A stretch of DNA of 64,000 nt, taken from Ctena decussata. Taxonomy: Eukaryota; Mollusca; Bivalvia; Lucinida; Lucinidae. Location: contig OZ022498.1 of NCBI GenBank assembly GCA_963989385.1, positions 102,471,298 to 102,535,297 of the forward strand. Direction: 5' to 3'. This document shows, one piece after another, positions 1 through 10,814 of this stretch (within the stretch, counting starts at the first letter, position 1; every line of letters begins with the position of its first letter). Under the pieces are notes generated by a model. That model did no database searches. It was not told the DNA's origin and saw only the letters and a list, made by a program, of their open reading frames with translations. The translations under genes and the position numbers were made by a program.

Positions 1-122
1 ATTTAAGTTTCTATAAAGAATCCATAGTTCTATCAGTGGTATATTCGCCTAAACAAAATTTATTATAAAAAGCGGTTCAACCTTCATGTTTGGTGACGAA
101 ATGTCGGTCGATGTGCATAGTT

Positions 123-357
123 GAGCCGCGACCCGAGAAGACCAACAAAGTGGTGTGTGCGTCCACCAATCCCTCAGATCAGCCTGGACATCCGCCCAGT
201 CAGATCAGAGTCTTCGCTGTCCGCACAAATGTAGCTTAGAATCAGCTACCTTTTAAGTGCAATGCTGAGACTCTGATCAGACTGAGTGGATGCCCAGGCT
301 GATCTTAGTCTACGGTAGGCGCACAACCACAGTGTTGGTTTTCTCGCGTTGCTGCTC
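123..357. repeat. GAGCCGCG palindromic MITE, copy 1
   Basis: Inverted ends (gagccgcgacccgag ... ctcgcgttgctgctc) and the family core (cagatcagcctgg, gatcagagtcttcgctgt, tagctacc). Somewhat eroded. See the copy at 35764 for a well-preserved member. Confidence 0.85.
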
Positions 358-596
358 ATATATTTTGTCAGCTAACTGGCACAAAACGAGAATGCATAAC
401 TTTAAAAAATGTCAAATTGCTGAAAAACTACACTTTATGTTCCTGGTTTCCCGTCGAGCAATGCGACATAAACAAAGGTGAGACAATTCCAGTCTTGGAG
501 GCCAGCTCCCATTTCCATTTTTGCCTTCGCTTTAAATAGAGATCAATTCACTAAGGAAGGAATAATTATTCTGTCATAAGCGCAAATTCTTTCGGT

Positions 597-834
597 GAGC
601 CGTGACGCGAAGAAAACCAACAAACTGGTTGTGCTTCCAGCGCAGACTCAGATCAGCCTGGGCAGCCGCCCAGTCTGATCAGAGTCTTCGCTTCCTGCAT
701 GAAGATAGCTTGGACCCTTTACTAACCTTTTAGCGCTTAGCAAAAAATGATCAGACTTGTTGGATTTCCCTGAGGTTGAACTGAGTCTGCAATGGGCGCA
801 CGATCACTCTGTTGGTTTTGTCGCGTCGCGGCTC
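597..834. repeat. GAGCCGCG palindromic MITE, copy 2
   Basis: Ends gagccgtgacgcgaag and gtcgcgtcgcggctc, with the family core between. Intronic. Confidence 0.85.
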
Positions 835-927
835 AAGTATAAACGCCCTATTTGGAAGAGCTTCGTTGTCTATGAAGATAACTGGAAGTCAATGAAGTTG
901 GTCATTTGTTGAAATGGCACAAAAAAT

Positions 928-1163
928 TGAGGCGATACACCAGAAAACCAACAAAGTGGGTGTGCGCAAAGCGCAGACTCAGATCAGCGTCGGCTTCCCC
1001 CAGGCGGATCAGACTCTTTCCTCAGCGCTTAAAAGGTAGCTAAGGGTCTGAGCTACCTCCGTGCGGACAGCAAAGACTCTGATCAGACTAGTCAGATGCC
1101 CAGACTGATCCGAGTCTGCACAGGGCGCCCAACTACTTTGTCGGTTGTGTCGTGTCACGGCTC
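928..1163. repeat. GAGCCGCG palindromic MITE, copy 3
   Basis: Left end decayed (gaggcgatacaccagaaaac), right end gtgtcgtgtcacggctc. The loop is in the opposite orientation to copy 1. Three copies fall within the first 1.2 kb. Confidence 0.8.
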
Positions 1164-1348
1164 ATTTGTGGAAATGGATGTAAAAACATGGTCCTTTAAC
1201 TGTTTTTTGAACTGCAGCGCGGGTTTATTATTCTTTAAAATTAGTGTTTTTACAGAACTCCTTCGATACTGCATTTCTTTTTAATAATCATGGAGAAAAT
1301 GAATTTGTTCTACATTAATTAGAAGGGTCATTTTATTTTCATTCGCAG

Positions 1349-1551
1349 TTAACTGTAGCGGAAACATGCAATACAATCCATACATAACCAAAACGCAACC
1401 GTCCTGCATTGAACCAGAACCAGCTGACAGCGCTTCACCAACGGAGGGGTGTGTATGTCCCGATGATATGCTCCTTAATAACGGAAAAGACGACTGTGTA
1501 CCTCGTGAACAATGTGGCTGTTATAATGAGACAACCAATTCTTATGTCCCA
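1349..1551 (+). CDS. exon: TIL (trypsin-inhibitor-like, Cys-rich) domain
   Basis: First recognisable exon of the gene. The acceptor is ttcgcag ending at 1348 and the donor is gtgagt from 1552. It enters in phase 1 (two bases complete a codon) and leaves in phase 0. The 67 codons carry seven cysteines in a TIL layout, with the motifs TEGCVCPDDMLL and CVPREQCGCYN. TIL domains follow C8 in von Willebrand-type D assemblies and are extracellular, so the matching vWD and C8 exons should lie left of the window. The same seven cysteines and the same phases recur in the exon at 42829, so the two are duplicates. The exon reads directly into 3098-3278. No start codon is implied here. TIL is also found in protease inhibitors, but the following exons make the D-assembly reading far more likely. 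Confidence 0.88.
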
Positions 1552-1920
1552 GTGAGTATAAGCATCTCTATCATTGTTTTTATTGAAATGAAGTGTATTC
1601 AGTTTTTCGAAATACTTTTTATTCTAAGTCACATCTTCCATTCAGTGGTCGGAAAGAAAAAATCCGTTTAATCCTTTGTAGACTGGAAACCCGTTTTTTT
1701 GGGACATATGCTAACCATGCATAACCAGTTCAGACGCCGCAGAACGCGCGTCTACACTATTTGCTTACAGAAGTTTCTATGAAACACAATAAAGTGAAAA
1801 CACCCACTAGAAACCCCTAAAACTAGAAATAAACTCATCCAGATAATAAGGATCGATAAGCCTACTGGTAAAGAAGGGTACGTTGAATACGAATACTTCA
1901 TGGGGAAGTTGTTATTTAAA

Positions 1921-2155
1921 ATACGGCAAAGCCAACAAAGTGGGATATGCACCCTGAGAAGACTCAGATCAGCCTTGGCATCCGCCAAGTCTAATCAGAG
2001 TCTACACTGCCCGCATGGAGCTAGCTTAGACCCTTAGCTACCCTGTAAGTGCAAAGCCAGGACTCTGATCAAACTGGGAAGCTGTCCAGTCTAATCTGAG
2101 TCATCACTGGGCTCACGTGCGGTGCCACTTTGTTGGGTTTGTCGTGTCGCGGCTC
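1921..2155. repeat. GAGCCGCG palindromic MITE, copy 4 (left end eroded)
   Basis: Left terminal bases are lost (begins about gccaacaaagtggg); right end gtcgtgtcgcggctc intact. Confidence 0.75.
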
Positions 2156-2169
2156 AAGCGGTCTCCCAT

Positions 2170-2556
2170 TCCATAAGGAGTGGGGGTCGGGGATTAGAAG
2201 TTCTCTTGAAGGAATTATTCGCTTCATCGAGGAGAAAATTCTTTCTTGTAAGAGAAGCTTTCATTTTGGAAGGACTCTTTTCAAAGGATATATTGATTGT
2301 TTACGTAAGAGGGAAATACTTTGAAGAAAAGAAGAGGTCGCTTCCTTTCTCAAGAGTTTCTTCTTCTTGCATAAATCATCAATCAAAAGCCGAAACGTGC
2401 TTCAAATTACCAGAAATGCTGTTAAACTTTTATGACGAAAGTCAAATCAGAAGCAGTTGATTTGTTTAGATTGCGCAGGTGCGAAAAATGGAGAAAAAGG
2501 CAATGATCAGGAACGTATTCAATCGTATTCCACATCCTGCTCTGAACAACAAACAG
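2170..2556. other. intron stretch, nothing recognised
   Basis: Between two MITE copies. It holds purine-rich sequence and a 112-codon open frame (2122-2460) with no recognisable domain and no splice support. Confidence 0.4.
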
Positions 2557-2560
2557 ATAT

Positions 2561-2796
2561 GAGCCGCGACACGACAAAACCAACAATGTGGTTGTTCGCC
2601 CAGCGCGGACTCACATCAGCCTGGGCATCCGCCCAGTCTGATCAGAGTCTTCGCTGTCCGCATGGAGGTAGCTTAGACCAATAGCTACCCTTTAAGCGCT
2701 TAGCGAAGAGTCTGATTAGACTGGGCGGATGCCCAGGCTGATCTGAGTCTGCGCTGGGCGCACAACCACATTGTTGGTTTTGTCGTGTCGCGGCTC
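2561..2796. repeat. GAGCCGCG palindromic MITE, copy 5, with ATAT duplication
   Basis: Near-perfect inverted repeat of about 100 bp per arm round the loop gtagcttagacc; flanked by ATAT at 2557-2560 and 2797-2800. Confidence 0.9.
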
Positions 2797-3097
2797 ATAT
2801 ATGAAATCTACAGTTCAGACGTCACTAAAGTAAACAGCATCAGCAAAAAGCCTAAGGGACTGCTCTTTCACCGGCAACAGATAGCCACAAAGCCATCCTA
2901 AATATTTTGAACAATTAGGTCAAAAGCAAACAGAGCGTGGACGATCAATTACAATTAGAATCATTTACAACAGAAGCAACGCCTTGAAGCATTCAGCAAT
3001 AAATTACTGGCTGATCTGAGTCTTCCCTGTGCCGATACGCCGTTAGTAACTTTCCCCGTTTGGGCACTCAATTCTTTGTTCATTTCCTTTTATTCAG

Positions 3098-3278
3098 CTA
3101 GGGGAAACTGTTTTAAATGAAGACTGTTCGGAAAAGTACACTTGTGTACCTGGTCCAACCTTACAGCAGGATTCAAGCCACACGTCTTGTGATAGCACAG
3201 AAAATTGTCAAAATGTTAATGGCGAACCACAGTGCGTGTGCAAAGATGGATTCGAACGCATAGGCGATGATTGCATAG
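3098..3278 (+). CDS. exon: TILa/EGF-like Cys-rich module following TIL
   Basis: Acceptor tattcag ends at 3097 and donor gtgagc begins at 3279. Phase is 0 in and 1 out, matching the TIL exon before it and the EGF exon after it. The 60 codons hold seven cysteines and end in an EGF-like stretch (NGEPQCVCKDGFERIGDDC). Such a segment after TIL resembles the TILa plus EGF-like region of tectorin, zonadhesin and mucin D assemblies (family knowledge). It is closely similar to the exon at 44826, including the opening GET and the NGEP.CVCKDG block. The role is inferred to be structural, in the extracellular matrix or mucus. The last base plus the next exon's AT gives the Asp that opens the calcium-binding EGF at 19419. 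Confidence 0.82.
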
Positions 3279-3365
3279 GTGAGCTGTTTGGTAAACATTT
3301 GGTCGAGAACTATTCTAGAACCAAAAATTTTTTTCTTAATTTAAGGATTTATTTTAATTACTGTA

Positions 3366-3563
3366 GGGTAAAGTCAGGTAACTTTTGACATAACCATTGC
3401 AAACTATGAAAATCCAGATGAGACGGCTCATGATGAGCCGTCTCATCAGGATTTTCACTGTTTGCCCTCTAAATTTTGTTTTAATTCCAAATAATTGACA
3501 TGTAAAGGAAACAGTGCCACTGTCCGTATTTACCCGCCGTCCGAATTTACCCGACTTTACCCC
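3366..3563. repeat. hairpin element with gatgagccgtctcatc core, copy 1
   Basis: Inverted-repeat element with ends gggtaaagtcaggta and tacccgactttaccc and the perfect internal palindrome gatgagacggctcatgatg...; other copies at 32055, 34389 and 62214. About 200 bp, intronic. Confidence 0.8.
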
Positions 3564-3829
3564 AGCTGTGGATTGATTTTAATGCATTTTAAGTGATATT
3601 ATGCTAGGTTGTTGTCTACTTGGATAACCATTTTACATATCAATATATTGTATTCTGAAGAGCGGTTACTAGATAAAATATGAATATACCAAAACACTTT
3701 TACGTCAGTTAATATAATATGTACAGTAAGTGTCATTGTGGCAAATCTTAGAAAAAGCTAGTGTTCGATCTAGAGTTTTTTGTTTTGTTTTGTTTTTTTT
3801 TTGCAAAATTAGGTTTCTTTGTAGATGTT

Positions 3830-4580
3830 CCAGAATTTAGCTTGTCCGGAGCATATCTCAGTGAGTATTGATGTGAACTGAAGGAAACTTCACACATTGT
3901 TTGAGTTCACTAAGAGAAAGTGCAGAGTACAAGAACCATAACCATATCGCAACTAATTATGGCGTTAGCTCTCTTTTTAGTTCTTTTAGTATTTAGATTG
4001 TCCACAATATGTCTCTAAAAGTGTTGAAGGAAATATAATGAAAGTTAAAAATATTACAAGAGGGCAATAAGAGGAAGTGCAGAGCATAAGAACTATACCC
4101 CTATTATAAATTCTTGAAAGTTACTTCTCTCCTTATTTTTTTCTTATTTGTATGCTTGTCCGTAGCATATCTCGTAAATTGTTAAAGACCAATTAATGAT
4201 AGTTTACAAACTTACAGAGGACAATAAGAGAAAGTGCAAAGCACGAAAACCATAACCCTATTGCAAGTAATTTTGGAGTCATTTCCCATCTTATTTTTTC
4301 TTATATATTTACATGCCCGGAGCATATCTTTACAAGTATTTATGGTAACTAAATGAAATTTCATATATTAATGGAGGATAATAGAAGGCAATTTTATATA
4401 TTAATAGAGAGTAAGAAATGCAAAATGCACAAAACATAATGGTCTGACAGGTAGTTTTGGAGTTATATCTTCTTGTTGCGCTTATTTTGAGTAATTCTCT
4501 GAAATTGTTCAAGGTAATCGAAAGAGATTTAAAATACTGCTAGTTGGCAATGATAGATAATGCAGGGTACAATTATAACA
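3830..4580 (+). repeat. tandem array, about 158-bp period, about 5 copies
   Basis: Diverged units recur with cttgtccggagcatatct (3841, 3996, 4154, 4314 variants) and aagagaaagtgcagagca. Non-coding; pure intron repeat. Confidence 0.65.
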
Positions 4581-4949
4581 GTTTCTCTAACACAAGAAGT
4601 TTTGGTGTTTATCATAATCAGCCTTTAGTAGATTACATGGATTAGCATTTCACGAGCACTGTGATGGCTAATCATTATCATTCTCAGTGATTGTTCACTA
4701 CAATTTTCCAAAAATGAGAAAGCTGTGTTACTGACTAGATTTTCATCTTCTCATTCCTTTACGTCCATTTCTCATTCAATTTTAATTGCATTAAGTTCAC
4801 ACAGCAAGTCACTCCTTTATAAGGATACCCAGTTCACTGTTACAGACCTTCGGTGAGCATCCATCGGTTCCACCGATTTTGATCATTCTGTGGCGGATGT
4901 ATTAAAGTTGTTCTTTTTTTTGTCTCCATTGCTAGTCCTCCTTTTATCT

Positions 4950-5325
4950 TTCTACTTGACCTCATGTTGGGTATTTTTTGAAATAAATGAACAAATGTAA
5001 ATTAAAATTATGGAACAAAGTACTGTTTCATAGCTGTTGACGAGTGTGAAGAAACCAATCCATGTATGCATGGCAGTTGTTCAAACAGGGATAGCGGTTA
5101 TCCGAGTAGTGTTGTATATCAGGCTGGACTGGACAAAATTGTGATTAAGTTCAAATGTCATTTTTATAGACCTTCAGAATTTTGAAAATTATAAAACAGT
5201 CCTGTCTATGGGTATCAAGTAACTAGAATCTCATTGAGAAGAACTGTAAACAGATAAAAGTTGCATTGGGTACGTTGTCTAAGTCAGAGTTTGATATGCA
5301 TACTAGTGATGCATATGCGTTGCTA
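4950..5325 (+). repeat. EGF-cassette duplicon, unit A left part
   Basis: Intron flank, pseudo-exon and downstream intron (tatcaagtaactagaatc, gtctaagtcagagtttgatatgcat, gcatatgcgttgcta). It is shared with about 19540-19600 and about 20870-21062 and interrupted at 5325/5326 by the CGCG-ended segment. Confidence 0.7.
5034..5148 (+). pseudogene. decayed EGF exon (pseudo-exon)
   Basis: The sequence opens like the intact EGF exon at 19419 (VDECEETNPCMHGSCSN against VNECEENDPCVNGNCSN) after a usable acceptor (tttcatag). It then loses two cysteines, gains two bases ahead of the GGCTGGACTGGACA block, reaches a TGATTAAG context where the intact copy has its last Cys codon, and lacks the GTAAAA donor. 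The flanking intron sequence is also shared with the other copies. I read it as a dead duplicate that is skipped, so 3278 splices to 19419. An assembly error could mimic this and was not excluded. Confidence 0.75.
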
Positions 5326-5640
5326 CAGTACCGGCAGCGCAAAACCGTACACTTTTCGCGTTTTGAACGCGTTTCGAACGCGTTCCTCGCGCGTGTGTAT
5401 GAAACGCGTTTCGGAACTCGTTGATGCGCGTACTCACGCGTTAAACGCGTTTTCCCAACAGCCAATCAACTCGGATTGCCTGAAACCCGTAAAAACGCGT
5501 TTTGACTCAGATTTCGCGAAGAAAATATCAACCAATCAGGGACACTCATTTGCGTTTGCCAATGACGTAGAATACGCGAATCCACCTCAACCAATCAGAA
5601 GCCAGAGTTTGCGGTTCTCTCAGTACGCGAGTGGGGAGAC
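5326..5640 (+). repeat. CGCG/CCAAT-rich terminal repeat (left)
   Basis: About 315 bp with many acgcgttt and ttcgcg motifs and four CCAAT boxes (about 5461, 5532, 5559, 5591), followed by an AT-rich catataaaaat at about 5657. Both strands are open for a while, but the frames are composition artefacts. Confidence 0.7.
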
Positions 5641-6399
5641 ATTTTTCTTCAGTTGGCATATAAAAATTATTTTATTTATGTACGGTTCAAATTGGTTGTT
5701 ATCAGCTAAATTAATTTACTGCTGGCGTTTTCTTCATGTAAAACTAGACAGCTATCAGCCAATTCTTGTATTAGCCAATACTGAGTTGAGTGCTGAGTGA
5801 AAACTGTTTCGCTCAACGTAGAATTCATATTTTTCAAGAACAAACGAATCTCCGTATGGATTGACGGATGATTTGCGATTTTTACGTCCTTTTAAACATT
5901 ATTCTAATAATTTCAGGACGCTAAGTGGTGATAATGAAATGCTTAGTGCAGTGAGACTTCATTTACACCTCAAGCGGCTATCGATCCCGGAATCATAAGT
6001 TCACGGGGCTACCAGGGCTCCTACAAATCTACGTAGCGAGTTTCGCTCCGTATAAATGGCGGAACCTTTTCCGCCGAGATACCCCCTTGCTAGATTTTAT
6101 TTCGTCTGATGATTAAATGACGACCTCTTTAACCCCTTTCTAAATCAACTGATGGTAATGTGCACAACCCATGGTGAATGTAGAATAATCAGTTTCTGGT
6201 GCCAGAAGGAATGTATGGAAATGAAATTGGTCATTTCTTGTAGAATGATGCATATTTTTATCAAACTACACCATGTGGTTAAGAGTTATGAGCAATTTCA
6301 CTCACTGACTACAGCGGAAGGACAAACAGACTGATGGACTTGCACAGCGATTAAAGTGCACACCTGTGGGTCGTGCAATACTGTTTAGACTTTCGTCAC

Positions 6400-7620
6400 C
6401 CTTTTGCATGCCGGTGGCTGGACAATGTTAAAATACATAAGTATACAAAATTTGAACCATATATACCACGGGGTTCAAGAGTTATGAGCATTTTCACTAC
6501 ATGACCGTAAATTTTCAACTTGTGCTCAGCAAGCCTCGTCCATCAAAAAAGACGGTTATGCATGCCAGTCGTTAGATAATGTTGACATGTATCAAAATAT
6601 AGAATGCGGTTCAAGAGCTATAAGCTTTTTCGCGAACTGGTAACGAATAGATGGACGGACAGACTCACACAGTGATTATAGTGCAAACCTGCGGGTTGTG
6701 TAATAAAAAGTTTTGCATACCAGTGGCTGGGCAATGTTAAATTTCATAAGTATACAAAATTTGAAGCAAATATACCAAGCGGTCCAAGAGTTATGAGCAT
6801 TTTCAATAAAAGAGCTTGACCAGCCAAATTGATGCTCGGTGAAGCCTCGTCACTGTTTTGCATACCACGGCTGGGCAATGTTAAATTACATAAGTATACA
6901 AAATTTTAAGCAAAATATACCAAGCGGTCTAAGAGTTATGAGCATTTTCAATAAAAGAGCTCAACCGGCCAAACTGATGCTCGGTGATGCCTCGTCACTG
7001 TTTTGCATACCAGTGGCTGGGCAATGTTAAATTACATAAGTATACAAAATTTGAAGCAAATATACCTAGCGGTTCAAGAGTTATGAGTATTTTCAATAAA
7101 AGAGCTCGACCGGCCAAACTGATGCTCGGTGAAGCCTCGTCACTGTTTTGCTTACCATTGGCTGGGCAATGTTAAATTACGTAAGTATACAAAATTTGAA
7201 TCAAATATACCAAGCGGTCCAAGAGTTGTGAGCATTTTCAATAAAAGAGCTCGACCGGCCAAACTGATGCTCGGTGAAGCCTCGTCACTGTTTTGCATGC
7301 CGGTGGCTGGACTATATTAAAATACATATGCATACAAAATTTGAACCATATTTACCACGGTGTTCAAGAGTTATAAGCATTTTCAGTAGTTGGCCGTAAA
7401 TTTTCAACTTGTGCTCAGCAAAGCCTCGTCCATCAAATAAGGTTGTTATGCATGCTAGTCGTTAGACAATGTTGACATGTATAAGTATGCAAAATTTTGT
7501 TAAAATATCCCATGCGGTTCAAGAGTTATAAGCGTTTTCGCTAACTGATAACGGTTTTCACTAACTGATAATGGATGGACGGACGGACGGACTCACACAG
7601 TGATTATAGTGCAAACCTGC
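6400..7620 (+). repeat. tandem array, 145-bp period
   Basis: The clearest units repeat every 145 bp (start points 6839, 6984, 7129) with gatgctcggtgaagcctcgtc and gttaaattacataagtatac. Diverged units extend left to about 6400 and right to about 7560. Both ends carry a (GGAC)-rich run and the phrase tagtgcaaacctgcgggttg (6678 and 7605). Short open frames repeat with it and are not genes. Confidence 0.85.
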
Positions 7621-7639
7621 GGGTTGTGCAATTTCAGCT

Positions 7640-8200
7640 AGATTAATCAAAACATGTTAAAACGCGAGTCAGGTGCAGTGGTAATGGGGTGGGGTACTTC
7701 CCTAACTGGTGACTTAACCCGCAATACACACAACCTTTTTTCAATGCTCAACTCCCCTAAACATGAAATCAACTGTTGTATACCACATCTCGCTCAGGGC
7801 AAACAATGCTAAATGAACAATTTAAGAGGTGAGCTGAAACAAAATTTATTTGTAAGCACGAGTGTGCAATTCAGGCTAACCTTAACTGACACATTGAAAG
7901 CTCAAGACTGGACACTGAAACTCGATCAAGTATCAAGCTGTTGTAAAGCTAAAATCTTGCAAAGATAAAGCAAACTTCAGTAGAAACTTCATATGTCTAC
8001 AATCTTGGTTTCACTTGTTCTCTCTCCAGTTCATACCCTAAGCCCCATTCTCACTGTCACAGTGCTCGTCCCGGTATCGCCCAGTGAAGAAAAGCAGGTA
8101 TACCGTGATGATCCTTTTTCCTAAAGAAATAAATAGCATTCTCACATTACCAACGTACTCATGGTGTATCCCTGGTCTAGAATTTGTTACATACCGGGAC
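7640..8200. other. intron stretch, nothing recognised
   Basis: AT-rich, no recognisable repeat unit or coding motif. Confidence 0.4.
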
Positions 8201-8214
8201 ATTACACCCCATGT

Positions 8215-9060
8215 CACCGCAGCTTCACCATCTGTAACCGTGGTGGAGCCGGGTTCATCCCACATGAACCGTATTGAACCGGATCAGTCGCTAACAAAAC
8301 TGGGATCTACTGACCCTAACCGTAGGTGTACTGCCATTTTTCAGGTAAAAACAGGGCTTGTTCCCATCCCTGCCTCCAACGGTATGAAACGAGGCTCCTG
8401 AGCTGAGCCGGCCAAAGGCCAGAGTTCAACATCTTACTGGAATGCTAAAGTTTATCATGGTAAAGGGAGGGTGGAAACCCGGACCTGTCTCAACAATCCC
8501 AGGATTAAGCTGGTTCTTGATATCTTTCCTGGTGACTCTTGGTTGCATTAAAATTTTAAAACAACCGGGGCAGTTAGCCAGATCAACACGGTCACCATCT
8601 TTAACCCTGGTGGAGCCGGGTTCATCCCACATGAACCCTATTGAACCGGATCAGTCCCTAACAAAACTGGGATCAACTGGCCCTAACCGTAGGTGTACTG
8701 CCATTTTTCAGGTAAAAACAGGGCTTGTTCAAATCCCTGCCTCCACCGGTATGAAACAGGGCTCCTGAGCTGAGCCAGCCAAAGGCTCACCGTAATGCTA
8801 AATTTATCATGGTAGAGGGAGGGTGGAAACCCGGACCTGTCCCTGAAATCCCAGGATTAAGCTGGTTCTTGATATCTTTTCTGGTGACTCCCGGTTGTAT
8901 TAAAATTTTAAAACAACCAGAACAGTTAGCCAGATCAACAGGGTTCATCCCGCAGCATCCAGGATGTTTACGGTGCTGCCAGGGTTGTTCTCCTGGTTTG
9001 ACAAGGTTACCCCCAGATCACGAACTGGGACTTACCGGGGATGCCAAACCGAAACAATGA
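8215..9060 (+). repeat. tandem duplication, about 363-bp period, about 2.3 copies
   Basis: ggtggagccgggttcatccc recurs at about 8240 and 8603, and ggagggtggaaacccggacc at about 8466 and 8818. The frames of 105-108 codons share a repeated peptide only because the DNA is duplicated. Confidence 0.85.
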
Positions 9061-9274
9061 GAATGGGCCTTTAGCAGTAAGGCAGTGGGGAAGACTGAAA
9101 AGAAAAGGTAAAGATCTCTAACAGCCTACTGGCTGTAGCGGCAGTGGGGGTTAGAGGCCCACTGTATCTTGGGCACAGCATATGAAAGGTGGAGCCCATG
9201 CCTCTTCATTCACTGCCTTATGCATCTTTGATGTGAAACAGGTATCCATTTACTGCTGGCTTGACAGAGTTTGC

Positions 9275-9375
9275 CAGTCGCCGGATGGCCTGATCCGGGT
9301 TTGAGTCCATGACTGTCCAGCAACCTTGTGCATCGTTATTGAGTCACTCTAACCACTAGACCACGGCACCTCTCT
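9275..9375 (-). repeat. tRNA-derived SINE relic (Glu/Asp-like head)
   Basis: Reverse strand reads gccgtggtctagtggttaga, an A-box-like tRNA head, then about 60 bp on a ggactcaaacccgg B-box-like run. Not a functional tRNA: no full cloverleaf. Confidence 0.45.
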
Positions 9376-9385
9376 GGAGACTGAA

Positions 9386-10650
9386 GAATTGCATTAAACT
9401 GGTCTGTTTCTCCCTAACAGTTACACATACATGTACACAAACCTGACTAAGCTTGGACAAGCAGACAAGCCTATAGATCAGTGTAATCTAAAAGCATACG
9501 TAAAATCAGACCTAGCATGCATGATGGATGGATAGATGGACGGAATAACTTGCGAGTTAACCGCAGCCCTTTCAACAGCATTTCCATAATACATAATATC
9601 GAACAGATGGAAGGGCAATACTGAAAGGGCAAGTGCCATGGAACCAGTATCTAAGATCAGTCCAAGCATTAGTATCAACTGACTCCATTGTGGCACTGTG
9701 AAATTATGTCTACATAAATATAAAACTTTAACCAAAATCTTTAAGACAAAATTCTAATAATTTATTCAGCATCAAACTTCATTATGCACATCTTCTATAT
9801 GTCTGTAACAAATCAACAAAGTATTCATAAGATCCAATGATAGATCTAAGAGAAGTAGAATTTACAAAGTATGCACTACAAGTACATGTATCAACTATTA
9901 TTCAAAACATGCAGGGGTCAGAAAAATGGCTAGGTTCAAAACCCTGTCAATTAAACAAAAAATATTTTTTTCCGTATTAAACTTCTTCATGCATATATTC
10001 AATATGTCTTTAACACTTTAACAAATCTGCATGGTATTGTAAAAAGATCCACTAAAAGCTACATTGAACATATGCGGAGAGCTGAAATTGGCTAAGTTCA
10101 AAACCCTGTATATTTGTTGAAAATATTTTTTCAGCATCAACATCTTCAATATGTCTGTAACCTATTTGCAAAGTATTTAAAGGATCCACTGAAAGCTCTA
10201 AGAGGATTTGATTTAACAGCGTATATACTATCAGTCATAATACATGTAATTGTAAGAATTACAAAGTGACATAACTCTTGCAATACTGACCTGTCACCCC
10301 TTTTTTCCTACCAAACCTGCATTTGTTTAGCTGCAAACGTTTAAGATACTGCATTGCTTAATGTGAATGGGTACACCTCAACATAAGCCACCATTTTGAC
10401 AAAGAGGAACAACTTTGCTAACTTTCTAATTACTTTCCCTGGCAAAGACACTTTTCCATATGGGGGTTACTCTATTTAAAGGAAAGAATTTGCTTCCCCT
10501 AAGAGGAGCAAATTCTTCCCTCTAAGAGGAGCAAATTCTTTCCTCTGGGAGTCCTCACCTAAGTTGAGCAGGAGAAAAAAATTAAAATGGCAGTGATGCT
10601 TTCCCTGAAAGAGTTTTTTTTATAAATATGAATTTTACAGAATCATTAAG
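9386..10650. other. intron stretch, diverged tandem-like sequence
   Basis: AT-rich. A weak repeat of about 170-180 bp (catcttcaatatgtctgtaac variants at about 9790, 9990, 10145) and the motif ggagcaaattcttccctcta twice at about 10505-10545. No exon signal. Confidence 0.4.
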
Positions 10651-10657
10651 CAGAGGT

Positions 10658-10812
10658 GGGCGAAAACCTGAGCTCCTGTGGACACACCACCTGACCTTCC
10701 ATAAGCAGAACTAGACTTTCTCACATGTGCACAGCTGGGGCTTGAACTCACAGTGATGAGAGACCACATGCTTAAGAGTCAGCACTCTTATCCATTAGGC
10801 GGCACAGGCCAA
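10658..10812 (-). repeat. second tRNA-derived SINE family, copy 1
   Basis: Reverse strand has a tRNA-like head (cctaatggataagagtgctg) and B box (gagttcaagcc), then cacatgtgagaaagtctag and aaggtcaggtgg. Related copies at 43560 and 58140. Confidence 0.6.
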
Positions 10813-10814
10813 CT

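Noticed and set aside
5223..5800. Overlapping 80- and 179-codon frames on both strands
   Set aside because: They lie in the CGCG-rich terminal repeat, where stop codons are rare by composition; no domain, and the inverted copy at 19 kb does not conserve the frame.
6839..7320. Three 63-codon frames in series
   Set aside because: Repeats of the 145-bp non-coding tandem unit, each cut by stops.
8084..9060. Repeated 105-108-codon frames
   Set aside because: Product of a 363-bp tandem duplication; no recognisable domain, no splice or start context.
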